Assembly: GCA_024506175.1 (NCBI GenBank)
Contig: JAMBEQ010000266.1
Location: 1 to 64,000, forward strand
Length of the DNA: 64,000 nucleotides
DNA from: Methylocystis sp.
GTDB lineage: Bacteria > Pseudomonadota > Alphaproteobacteria > Rhizobiales > Beijerinckiaceae
Reading direction: 5' to 3'
The position numbers and the translations under genes are program-made. The notes under the pieces are model-generated. The model was not told where the DNA came from. It worked only from the letters and a program-made list of their open reading frames with translations, and made no database searches. Shown here one piece after another: positions 15,845 through 24,800 of the stretch (within the stretch, counting starts at the first letter, position 1; each line of letters starts with the position of its first letter).

Positions 15845-18079
15845 ATGCGGATTCCGTTTTCGTTCTGGTCGTCGGGAAGCTCGCCACCGAGCGTCGCGTC
15901 GATCTCGCCGGAAGGCGGACCGACGACGGGTGGCACCGCGGTCACGATCACGGGTACGCACTTCACGGGGCAGACGAGTGCGAAGGTCGGCGGCGTCGCG
16001 CTCACGAGCTTCGTCGTCGTCAACGACACGACGATCACGGGCGTCACGGGCGCGGGTATGCCCGCGGGCTTCGGAGATGTGCAGGTCGGCACGAGCGGCG
16101 TGCCGTCGACCATCCTGAAGTATGCATTCTGCACGCTCAATCTCACCGGGTGGTGGCGTGGCGACACATACAACCAGGGGCTCGGGCAGTGGAACGGAGC
16201 GCCGTCTGGCGGCAACTCCGGCCTTACGTCGCACCGGGTCTCGGCTTCGTCGGGTGTGGCTGGCTTCGGGCCTCCGCTCAACGGACAGCCCGTCCTCAAC
16301 ATCCTGACGACGAATGGGTTCGCTTCGACGAACACGCCGCCGCCGGACGCGTCAGCGTTCGTCGACTACGCGGCGTGGTCCTTCTGGGCGCTCATCGACA
16401 CGTCGTCGATCACGACCGACTCCTCGCCGAACGTCCTCTCGAACAACTGCGTCATTCGCTGCGGCGGCGACGGGTTCTTCATCGGGCTCGCGCAGACGGG
16501 ACCGTCGCTCATTCCGGCGCAGATCATCAACAACACGCCGACGATCAAGAGCGTGGCCGCTTCGGGCGTGAGCCTGAGCAACTGGCACCTCCTTCAATGT
16601 CGATACGACGGCACGAATCTCTGGGCTCGGGTCGACGGAGGAGTGTGGCAGCAAGTCGCCTCACCGCAGATCGAGGCCGGTGCACTCAACGGCGCGCAGC
16701 TCGTTATCGGAGACGCGAACTACTCGGGCCTCACGGCGCAGGTCGCGACGAGCCAGCAGTCGTTCTCCGATGACCAGTTCGATCAGCTCGTCGGCTACGT
16801 CAACCAGAAGTACGGGCTGAGCATCGCGCTTCCGCCGAGTGTTTCGTCGATCACGCCGAATCTCGCGCGCGCTTCGGGCGGGCAGAGCGCGGTCATCGCG
16901 GGCGTGAACCTCTATCTGCCGACCGCGGTGAAGTTTGTGAACGGCGGGACCACAGTGAATGCGCCGTCGTTCACGCCTGTTGATCCGTCGACGATCGACG
17001 TCACGCTGCCGGCGCTCGCGTCGGGCACGTGGGATGTGGTCGTCGTCTGCCCGGGCGGTACTGCGACGGGCGCGGGCCTGCTCACGACGACGACCGTGCC
17101 GATCACGTACTCGATCTCTCCGACGAGCGGATCGGACGCGGGCGGTACGGGCGTGACGCTCACGGGTGCGAACTACACGGGCACGGTCTCAGGCGACATC
17201 GGAGGCAACGCGCTCACGGGCATCTCGGTCGGCAGCGACACATCACTCACCGCGACGACGGGAGCGTCGGGCTCGGACGGCTCGAAGCCGATTCATATCA
17301 CGAACGGAGCAGGCACCGGCACGGGGCCGGCGACGTTCACGTACAACCCGAGCTTCGACCCGTCGACGCTCACCGCGACCGAGCTGCTCAAGGCATCCTT
17401 CACTGCGCTGCCGTGGATCGGTACGGCGAGCGCTGGTACTTCGGGCAGCGAAGAGCAGGCAACGAAGAGCGGGAACAACCCGACCGCGGGTGCGGCAGTC
17501 AACGGCTTCACTCCGGCGGTCTACGACGGGACCGGCGGCAGTCAGCAGAACAGCGAAGCGGCGACGAACCCCGGGGGGTCGAGCATCGACATCGCGTCGA
17601 TCATCTCGGCGACGGCCTACACCGTGATGTTCATGGTCTACGTCGACTCCGCGGCGGCGTACGTCTCGGGGACGACCTATCAGAACGCGACGATCCTCGC
17701 GGGCGACGCGCGCTTCGGGATCTACTTCGCGACGGTCGCGGGCGCCGGCCAGGTCGGCGTCTACCACTACAACGGCTCGTTCCCCGACGTGAAGGTGCCG
17801 CTCTCGTTCGGCGCGTGGCACTTCGTCTGCGTCCGCTGGGACTCGACGTCGGGCAACGTCCAGATCGACGTCGACTCGACGCCGGGCACCCCGACCGCGC
17901 TCGCGTCATTCGCGGCGCTCTCCGGTGTGCCGGCGACGACTGGCTTCCACGCGTTCAACTCCGGCACCTCGTACAAGTTCCGGCTCATGGAACGTGTCAT
18001 CCTGCAGTCGAAGGTCTCGGACTCGACGCGCGACAGCTACAAGGGCTACCTGAACGGCAAGTTCGGCATGAGCTTCTGA
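15845..18079 (+). CDS. Large adhesin/tail fibre with IPT/TIG-like repeats and LamG/concanavalin-like segments
   Basis: PSVASISPEGGPTTGGTAVTITGTHF, PSVSSITPNLARASGGQSAVIAGVNL, ITYSISPTSGSDAGGTGVTLTGANY repeats. Confidence 0.75.
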   Translation: MRIPFSFWSSGSSPPSVASISPEGGPTTGGTAVTITGTHFTGQTSAKVGGVALTSFVVVNDTTITGVTGAGMPAGFGDVQVGTSGVPSTILKYAFCTLNLTGWWRGDTYNQGLGQWNGAPSGGNSGLTSHRVSASSGVAGFGPPLNGQPVLNILTTNGFASTNTPPPDASAFVDYAAWSFWALIDTSSITTDSSPNVLSNNCVIRCGGDGFFIGLAQTGPSLIPAQIINNTPTIKSVAASGVSLSNWHLLQCRYDGTNLWARVDGGVWQQVASPQIEAGALNGAQLVIGDANYSGLTAQVATSQQSFSDDQFDQLVGYVNQKYGLSIALPPSVSSITPNLARASGGQSAVIAGVNLYLPTAVKFVNGGTTVNAPSFTPVDPSTIDVTLPALASGTWDVVVVCPGGTATGAGLLTTTTVPITYSISPTSGSDAGGTGVTLTGANYTGTVSGDIGGNALTGISVGSDTSLTATTGASGSDGSKPIHITNGAGTGTGPATFTYNPSFDPSTLTATELLKASFTALPWIGTASAGTSGSEEQATKSGNNPTAGAAVNGFTPAVYDGTGGSQQNSEAATNPGGSSIDIASIISATAYTVMFMVYVDSAAAYVSGTTYQNATILAGDARFGIYFATVAGAGQVGVYHYNGSFPDVKVPLSFGAWHFVCVRWDSTSGNVQIDVDSTPGTPTALASFAALSGVPATTGFHAFNSGTSYKFRLMERVILQSKVSDSTRDSYKGYLNGKFGMSF

Positions 18080-18097
18080 GCGTGATAGCTTCTCGGC

Positions 18098-19018
18098 ATG
18101 GTCGACTCGAAGCCCGCGCCCGCGCACGACGACGAAGTTCCCGCAGCACCCGAGAGCGGAGTGCAGCTCAAGGCACTCGGCTGGAAGCGCGACACCGATG
18201 AGTCACTGCCCGCGGGCGTGAAGGCGGACAAGAGCGCGCGCATGATGCTCGGCGCTCCGATCGCGCTCCCAAGCGAGTCGCTGCAGCTCCTCGGCTTCAT
18301 CTTCCGCATCTACAACCAGGGGCAGACGTCGAGCTGCGTCGGCTGGGCGATCAAGCAGGCGTGTCAGATCCGCGCGCGCGTGATGGCGGCGACGGCCGAA
18401 GCGGCGGCTGCAGTCGAAGAGCTGAGCGCGATGGGCATCTACGACTTCGCGCGCATGCGCGAGAAGCAGCGCACGGGCGACGCGATCGCCGACGTCGGTT
18501 GCTTCCCGCGCGACGCGATGTACGCGCTCAGCGAGGACGGGATTCCGCCCGAGAGCGTCTGGCCGTTCGATCCCGCGAAGATCAACGATGAGCCCCCGTG
18601 GGACGTCGACGCGGCGGCGAGCGCGCACCGCATCACCGAGTTCTACCGCATCGACAGCGACGGCGACGCGCGCGTGCACGACATCATGAACGCGATCGCG
18701 CAGGGCTACCCGGTCGTGTTCGGCACGTTCGTCGATACCGCGTACATGATGTACTCGGGCGGCGTCGTCATGTCGGTCAACCTGAACGACTCGCAGGGCG
18801 GCGGGCACATGCAGACGATCGTGGGCTACACGACGCAGGCGGACGGCTCGATCGTCTTCACCGTGCTCAACCAGTGGGACGCGTCGTGGGGCGAGAACGG
18901 GCTCGCGCGCGTGCATCAGAACGTGATCCTCGACGACGCGTCGAGCGACTTCTACGTCGTGCAGCTCACCAAGGGCACCGGCAAGCGCGCGGGCGAGCCC
19001 GCGAAGAAGGCAGCGTGA
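18098..19018 (+). CDS. Papain-like (C1 family) cysteine protease
   Basis: QGQTSSCVGWA, GGHMQTIVGY, NQWDASWGENGLARV catalytic Q/C/H/N motifs. Confidence 0.8.
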   Translation: MVDSKPAPAHDDEVPAAPESGVQLKALGWKRDTDESLPAGVKADKSARMMLGAPIALPSESLQLLGFIFRIYNQGQTSSCVGWAIKQACQIRARVMAATAEAAAAVEELSAMGIYDFARMREKQRTGDAIADVGCFPRDAMYALSEDGIPPESVWPFDPAKINDEPPWDVDAAASAHRITEFYRIDSDGDARVHDIMNAIAQGYPVVFGTFVDTAYMMYSGGVVMSVNLNDSQGGGHMQTIVGYTTQADGSIVFTVLNQWDASWGENGLARVHQNVILDDASSDFYVVQLTKGTGKRAGEPAKKAA

Positions 19019-19383
19019 AGATCATGAGGCACCTCGTCAGCGCACTCCTCGCCGTGCTCGTCGCGTTCGCGCTCGTCGCGTGTCCCAAGACGAACCCACC
19101 GCCCGAGCCTCCGCACGACGTCGTCGTCGCCGACGCGCTTCCGCTCGACGACGCGGGCGACCCCGAGCTGGATGCGGCGGTGTTCCCGACGTGCGTGCTC
19201 GCGTGCCGGCGGCTCGCGTCGCTCGGCTGTCCCGAGGCGAACCCGACGCCGAACGGGCTCTCCTGCTACTACGTCTGCGCGAAGGCGGAGGCGAGCGGCA
19301 AGTTCACGCTGCACCCCGACTGCGTCGCGAACGCGGCGAGCCAGGACACGCTGCGCACGCAGTGCAACGTGCGCTGCCAATGA
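19015..19383 (+). CDS. Predicted lipoprotein, Cys-rich
   Basis: Signal peptide with LVAC lipobox; GTG start overlaps the upstream stop. Confidence 0.55.
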   Translation: MKIMRHLVSALLAVLVAFALVACPKTNPPPEPPHDVVVADALPLDDAGDPELDAAVFPTCVLACRRLASLGCPEANPTPNGLSCYYVCAKAEASGKFTLHPDCVANAASQDTLRTQCNVRCQ

Positions 19384-19640
19384 AGGACGACGAGCAGCTC
19401 GCGCGCGACGCGGGCCTACGCGCGCAGGCGGCGAAGAAGCCACTACCCGTCATGCAGAAGCCGAAGGGCAAGCAATTCCTCTGCGTCGACTGCAAGCACG
19501 TGAGCGAAGACGGCAAGCACTGCGACGCGGAAGGCTTCATCAACGCGAGCGTGCCCGAGATCGGCAAGCCGAAGGGCTCGAACGCGCTGCCGTTCGCGGC
19601 TGACGACATGTGCTCGAACTGGTTCGAGCCGAAGCAGTAG
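19380..19640 (+). CDS. Small Cys-containing hypothetical protein
   Basis: FLCVDCKHVSEDGKHC. Confidence 0.55.
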   Translation: MKDDEQLARDAGLRAQAAKKPLPVMQKPKGKQFLCVDCKHVSEDGKHCDAEGFINASVPEIGKPKGSNALPFAADDMCSNWFEPKQ

Positions 19641-19650
19641 GAGGCGAGCG

Positions 19651-20511
19651 ATGTTGCAAGGTGTCGACCTCAGCGCGATGCAGGGCCCAAACGTTCCGTT
19701 CGCGGACATGAAGGCGAAGGGCATCTGCTTCGCGTTCCTCCGCTGCCACGTCGGCAACAACAAGGCGCGCGACGCGCTCTTCACGCTCTACGCGCGGCTC
19801 GCGAGCGCGGCGGGCATCGTCACCGCTCCGTACTTCTTCCCGTTCCCGCTCCCGCACCTCGATCCGATCGAGCAGGTCAACCTCTTCGTCGGCAGCGCCG
19901 ACCTCGGCTACGGCGTCGTGCTCGGCACGCGCGACGGCGACATGCCGCCCGCCTACGATCTCGAATGGCCTCCGCCCGAGGAGTGGGCGCAGCGCGGCTG
20001 CACGGCGGACTCGATCGTCGACTTCGCGCTCGCGCAGCTCGCCGAGCTGACGAAGCGCTTCAACAAGCTCACGATCGTCTACAGCTACCCGTGGTTCCTC
20101 AAGGCGCTCAGCTCGGCGAAGAACTTCTCGAAGCTCATGGCGTACCCGCTCTGGATCGCAGGCGGCGCCGGCTACCTCTCGCGCACGACGGCGCCTGCCG
20201 ATCCCGAGAAGCCGCCGATCGTTCCCGGTTGGGGCTCGGCGTGGCTCTTCTGGCAGTGGAACGGCAACGGCGGCGCGGTGCTGCCGAACGGCGTCGACGC
20301 CGACTTCGACGCGTTCAACGGCGACGCGGCGGCGCTCGCGGCGCTCTGCTCGGGCACGTACGTCGAGAGCGAGGCGATTCCGCCGACCGAGCCCGCGCCC
20401 GATGGGTCGGAGGCGGTCATGCACGCGCTCGCGAGCGACCTCATCGTCGAGGACGAGCTGCACGCCTACCGGCAGGATCGCGCGCAGCAGATGATCGACG
20501 CCGCAGCATGA
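19651..20511 (+). CDS. GH25-like lysozyme / endolysin
   Basis: GVDLSAMQG N-terminus, YDLEWP catalytic strand, WLFWQWNGNGG...VDADFDAFNGD C-terminus. Confidence 0.75.
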   Translation: MLQGVDLSAMQGPNVPFADMKAKGICFAFLRCHVGNNKARDALFTLYARLASAAGIVTAPYFFPFPLPHLDPIEQVNLFVGSADLGYGVVLGTRDGDMPPAYDLEWPPPEEWAQRGCTADSIVDFALAQLAELTKRFNKLTIVYSYPWFLKALSSAKNFSKLMAYPLWIAGGAGYLSRTTAPADPEKPPIVPGWGSAWLFWQWNGNGGAVLPNGVDADFDAFNGDAAALAALCSGTYVESEAIPPTEPAPDGSEAVMHALASDLIVEDELHAYRQDRAQQMIDAAA

Positions 20512-20699
20512 ACGGCGTGCGGCCACCGCGCTGCGCGAATTGGGCGGACAAGAAGAAGACGGTGCGCTGCGGTTGCGATCGCGACGCGCACCACGCCGAG
20601 CGCGTCAGTTCGCCGGACGGGATCCCGCGCGTCGAGTACCTCGGCTGCCTGAATCACTTCTGCAACTGCAAGCGCTACATCCCCGAAGGCGGCATCTGA
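20508..20699 (+). CDS. Small Cys-rich protein
   Basis: ATGA overlap; Cys pattern. Confidence 0.5.
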   Translation: MNGVRPPRCANWADKKKTVRCGCDRDAHHAERVSSPDGIPRVEYLGCLNHFCNCKRYIPEGGI

Positions 20700-20714
20700 T
20701 AGCGTCGCGCCATC

Positions 20715-21221
20715 ATGCAGACGCTCATCTTCTCGCTCTTTGTCACGCTCCTCGCGTTTTTCACGCAGCTCGTGCCGAGCGAGACACCGCTCTACCGGCA
20801 CGGCGTGCTCGCAACGGCGACGGCGATCGCGATCGCCGAAGAGGATCCGCTTTTCATCGGCGACGACGACCGCACGAAGACGGCGGCACTCGTCGCGGCG
20901 GTCGAGTTCCGCGAGTCGACGCTTCGCGCGGACGCGCGCGGCGACCATGTGAAGGACAAGCCGACGAGCTTCTGCGCGATGCAGATCCACGTGTCGAGTG
21001 GCGGCTCGGAGGCGCTCAACGACGACCCGGTGCTCTGCGTGAAGACGGGCATCCGCCTGCTCCGGCAGTCGATGCGAGCCGACCGACGCTATCCGATTGC
21101 GTTCTACGCGCGCGGGTCGCGCGGGCTCGAAGGCGGCGAGAAGCGCGAAGAGGCGCGGCGAATCTCGGATGATCGGATGGCGATCGCGAAGCGGCTCGCA
21201 GCTCGCGTGACGACCCCATAG
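20715..21221 (+). CDS. Membrane-anchored SLT/lysozyme-like protein
   Basis: N-terminal TM; AAVEFRESTLRADARGD...SFCAMQIH. Confidence 0.55.
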   Translation: MQTLIFSLFVTLLAFFTQLVPSETPLYRHGVLATATAIAIAEEDPLFIGDDDRTKTAALVAAVEFRESTLRADARGDHVKDKPTSFCAMQIHVSSGGSEALNDDPVLCVKTGIRLLRQSMRADRRYPIAFYARGSRGLEGGEKREEARRISDDRMAIAKRLAARVTTP

Positions 21222-21260
21222 CAACCGCGCTAGAGTCGGGTGCGGAGGCGCGCACTCGAC

Positions 21261-21830
21261 ATGAACCCCGTCAAGCACCACATCGTCGTCTGGGATCCGA
21301 AAGGCGAGTTCTGGGAGGGCTCCGTAGTCGAGGCTTCCTACGCGCCGTCTCTTCGCGCGCGCGGCTGCGCGCTCCTTCCGTGCTCCCCCGATCTCTTCCG
21401 GCGCGGCGCCGGCTACGCGAAGCGTTCGTGGGGCGCGGGCTTCCCGCTCGATCGTGCGTCGCCGAAGATGCACGCACCGCTCTCGCTGCTCATCTTCCGC
21501 GACCACAACACCGTGCACTGGACGGCGCGGCTTCTCTCGGATGGCAAGTTCGACGAGGCGGCGAAGGACAAGAGCTTCCGCCCGGGCGGCTCACTCCGCT
21601 TCGTCGGTGACGGTCGCGAGGCGACGCACCACATGATGCTCTCGCCGGAGACGCCCCCGATCGACGTGCGCGAGCTGGGCGAGAAGGATGCGTTCGGCGG
21701 CTGGACGGTCAGCGGTCGTGCGCGCATGAACCCGCAGCTCGACGGGCACTTCGGCTTCGCGCTCTACGGCATGGGCGAGGGGCTGCGCGTCGCGTGGGTC
21801 GCGATGACGTCGACGACCGAGAAGCTCTGA
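21261..21830 (+). CDS. Hypothetical protein
   Basis: ORF with GGAGG upstream of ATG 21261. Confidence 0.6.
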   Translation: MNPVKHHIVVWDPKGEFWEGSVVEASYAPSLRARGCALLPCSPDLFRRGAGYAKRSWGAGFPLDRASPKMHAPLSLLIFRDHNTVHWTARLLSDGKFDEAAKDKSFRPGGSLRFVGDGREATHHMMLSPETPPIDVRELGEKDAFGGWTVSGRARMNPQLDGHFGFALYGMGEGLRVAWVAMTSTTEKL

Positions 21831-21847
21831 TCGAAAGGACCACGACG

Positions 21848-22291
21848 ATGCGGGCATTCACCAAGTTCACGCGCAACAAGGGCACGAGCAACACGCTCGG
21901 CACGGACGCCGATCCGAACTCGACGGCGCCGGTACCGAACGCCGACAACGTCGTGCGCGTCCAGAGCGCGTCGTCGTGGTCGAGCGGGCTGAAGAGGCTC
22001 GGGCTCGGGCTTTCGGCGAGCACGGGTTCGAGCGACCTCAGCGTCGAGCTTTGGGTCAAGGACGATCTCACGGGCAAGTGGTACCTCGCGCAGCCGTCGA
22101 TGACGCTCACGCACGAGGCGATCACCTACTCGACGCTCATCCCCGCGCCGACGAACTGCGCGCTCCGCAACCCGACGACGGGCGACATCACGCGCGACGA
22201 CTTCGTCGAGGTCTACGTGCGCCTGATCGATCCGGGCGCGGCGGCGAACGCCGACTACACGTGCACGGTCATCGGCGACTACGTGAACTGA
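21848..22291 (+). CDS. Hypothetical virion-like protein
   Basis: ATG 21848; beta-rich. Confidence 0.55.
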   Translation: MRAFTKFTRNKGTSNTLGTDADPNSTAPVPNADNVVRVQSASSWSSGLKRLGLGLSASTGSSDLSVELWVKDDLTGKWYLAQPSMTLTHEAITYSTLIPAPTNCALRNPTTGDITRDDFVEVYVRLIDPGAAANADYTCTVIGDYVN

Positions 22292-22298
22292 GGATCGC

Positions 22299-22610
22299 GT
22301 GTTCAAAGCGTCGGTCCACATCGCGCGCACCGTGCTCGCCAACGCTCTGCGGATGGCGAGCGATCGTCTTCGGCCGAAGGAGGAGCGTTCCGCGCAGCTC
22401 GATGCGCTCATCGCGGAAGAGAAGGCGGAGATGGCGAAGCTGACGCGTGACGACGTCAAGCTCTCTCCGAAGGCGAAGGAGATGATCGCCGAAGGCATCG
22501 CGGCGGCGACCGACGAGGACATCGAGCGCGCGACGAAGCCCGAGAAGATCGGACCGCTGCCGGGTAGCCTCGCGTGGCGCGCGCAGCAGAAGCAGGGAGC
22601 GACTCGATGA
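22299..22610 (+). CDS. Hypothetical protein
   Basis: GTG start; overlaps the portal start. Confidence 0.55.
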   Translation: MFKASVHIARTVLANALRMASDRLRPKEERSAQLDALIAEEKAEMAKLTRDDVKLSPKAKEMIAEGIAAATDEDIERATKPEKIGPLPGSLAWRAQQKQGATR

Positions 22611-24631
22611 ACACGGGCAGCATGGTGCGCGTCATCTCGGGCAAGAACGCGCTCAGCTTCACGAGCTTCGGCGCCGACGCCGAGAAGACGTTCGGCAACG
22701 GCATGCGGTGCCATCCGCTGCTTCGTTCCGAGCGCTTCTTCGAGCTGGATCGGAGGCAGAGCTACTACGAGTGCACGAACCACGACACGAAGCTCTACGA
22801 CTTCGACGGGCGCGTCATCTCGAACCCGCGCGCAGCGATCCCGCTCATCTCGGGCGAGAAGGCTCCGTTCTACGTCCCGCTCAAGATGCGAAGGCCGTCG
22901 AGTCCGATGCGGCTCGCGAAGGTCATCACCGACAGCTTCACGAACCTGCTCTTCGGCGAGGACCGCTTTCCGATCTTCCGCTGCGAGGCGGACGCCGACA
23001 CCGAAGACTTCGTGAACACGATCGTCAAGGTCGGCGAGCTGCCCACGAAGATGATCCAGCTCCGCAACATGGGCGGATCGATGGGCTCGGTCGGCATGTC
23101 GTGGTCGTGGAAGGACGGGCGCCCGAACTTCGCCATCCACAACGCCAAGCACCTCTTCGTGCACGGCTGGGCGGACCGCGATCGACTCCTGCCGCGGCAC
23201 GTGAGCGAAGTCTATCTCTACTCGGACAAGGACTTCTGGAACGGCAAGGAGTTCACGACGCAGTGGTGGTGGCACCGCCGCGACTGGACGCCGAACGCGG
23301 ACATCGTCTTCAAGCCGTGTCCGTTCGAGGAGAAGATCGAGCCGTTCTGGGTGCCCGACGTCGAGAAGAGCTACGTGCACAACGACGGCGTCACGCACTT
23401 CGAGTGGTTCCAAAACCTGCCGTGCGAGGAGCCCGAGGGCATCCCCGACTACGACGGGCTCTACGACGTCTTCGAGTCGCTCGACTTGCTCATGAGCGTC
23501 GTCACGCGCGGCGCGACGCTCAACCTCGATCCGACGCTCATCCTCAAGATGGACGCGGCTCAGGTCGCGAAGATGGGCATCAAGAAGGGAAGCGACAACG
23601 CGCTCGTCGTCGGCACCGAAGGCGACGCGTCGTATATGGAACTTCAAGGCGAGGGCATCAAGGCGGGCCTCGATCTCGTCAATGCAAAGAGGCGCTTCGC
23701 GCTCGAAACCGCGCAGTGCGTGGTGCCCGATCCGAACGAGGTCGCCGCGACGGGCGTGTCGAGCGTCGCCATCAAGGCGATGTACGCGCCGATGGTCGGT
23801 AAGACGAACGTGCTCCGCGAGCAGTACGGGCGCGGGATGAAGCACGTGCTCGAAGTGATGACGGAGGTTGCGCGCTCGAACCTCTCGACGCCGATGTTCG
23901 AGCGGCAGTTCGACGACGACGGCAACGAGCTGAAGGACGACGAGGGGCGCCCGGTGCTCGTGCCGGTGCAGATCACGCTCAAGCTCCCGCCGAAGGTCGA
24001 GAAGCTCGACGTGCCGAAGCCGAAGCCTCCGCCGCCGAAGCCTCCGATGAATCCGATGCTGCCGCCGGATCATCCGATGCAGCCGAAGCCCGACGAGGAA
24101 GAGGACGAGAGCAGCAGCAACGACGAGGACACGACGATCGATCCCGAGGACGATCCGAAGGGAGCGGCCGAGCAGGCGAAGGACAAGGCCGAAGCGCAGA
24201 AGCCGATCGTCAAGACGACCGAGCGTACGCCGGGCAAGGGCGAAGAGGTCGACCCGAAGTGGGGCGCGTACTTCCAAGCGACGCCCGACGATCTCGGCAA
24301 GGCGGCGACGGCGCTGCAGGCGGCGAACGGTGGCAAGGCGTTCGTCTCGCAACAGACGAGCACCGAGTGGATGGCGCAGTTCATGGGCGTCGATCCCAAC
24401 GAGGAGTGGAAGCGCGTCAACTCGATGTCGCAGCAAGATCAGCAGCACGAGAAGGACATGGCGAACCCGCCGACCATCGGCGGAGCCGTGCAGCATCCGC
24501 ATCAGCTCCCGCCGGGCGCGAAGCCGAAGGGACCGCCGGGCGCTCCGGGCGCTCCTCCGGGCGCGGGCGGCGCTCCCCCGATGCCGAAGCCGGGCGGACC
24601 GTTCGGCAAGCCGCCGGACCAGGATGGCTAA
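22607..24631 (+). CDS. Portal protein
   Basis: Portal-like architecture and position; LYDVFESLDLLMSVVTRGATLNLDP...ALETAQCVVPDPNEVA. Confidence 0.8.
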   Translation: MNTGSMVRVISGKNALSFTSFGADAEKTFGNGMRCHPLLRSERFFELDRRQSYYECTNHDTKLYDFDGRVISNPRAAIPLISGEKAPFYVPLKMRRPSSPMRLAKVITDSFTNLLFGEDRFPIFRCEADADTEDFVNTIVKVGELPTKMIQLRNMGGSMGSVGMSWSWKDGRPNFAIHNAKHLFVHGWADRDRLLPRHVSEVYLYSDKDFWNGKEFTTQWWWHRRDWTPNADIVFKPCPFEEKIEPFWVPDVEKSYVHNDGVTHFEWFQNLPCEEPEGIPDYDGLYDVFESLDLLMSVVTRGATLNLDPTLILKMDAAQVAKMGIKKGSDNALVVGTEGDASYMELQGEGIKAGLDLVNAKRRFALETAQCVVPDPNEVAATGVSSVAIKAMYAPMVGKTNVLREQYGRGMKHVLEVMTEVARSNLSTPMFERQFDDDGNELKDDEGRPVLVPVQITLKLPPKVEKLDVPKPKPPPPKPPMNPMLPPDHPMQPKPDEEEDESSSNDEDTTIDPEDDPKGAAEQAKDKAEAQKPIVKTTERTPGKGEEVDPKWGAYFQATPDDLGKAATALQAANGGKAFVSQQTSTEWMAQFMGVDPNEEWKRVNSMSQQDQQHEKDMANPPTIGGAVQHPHQLPPGAKPKGPPGAPGAPPGAGGAPPMPKPGGPFGKPPDQDG

Positions 24632-24800
24632 GCATCAGTACGTGTCGACGGCGTGCCTGCACGACCGGCATCGTGAGTGCCGGCGCACGTGCAAGTTCTG
24701 CGGAACGGGCTGCCTCTGCAAGTGCCACGCGAAGCCGGCGGCTAAGTCGAACGTGATCCACCTCGACACGCGCCGCATGAGGAAGCGGCGCGGACGATGA
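24624..24800 (+). CDS. Small Cys/His zinc-finger protein
   Basis: CLHDRHRECRRTCKFCGTGCLCKCH. Confidence 0.6.
   Translation: MAKHQYVSTACLHDRHRECRRTCKFCGTGCLCKCHAKPAAKSNVIHLDTRRMRKRRGR

Noticed and set aside
21764-24502. 912-aa minus-strand ORF
   Set aside because: Antisense of portal and neighbouring genes; low-information Arg/His/Val composition.
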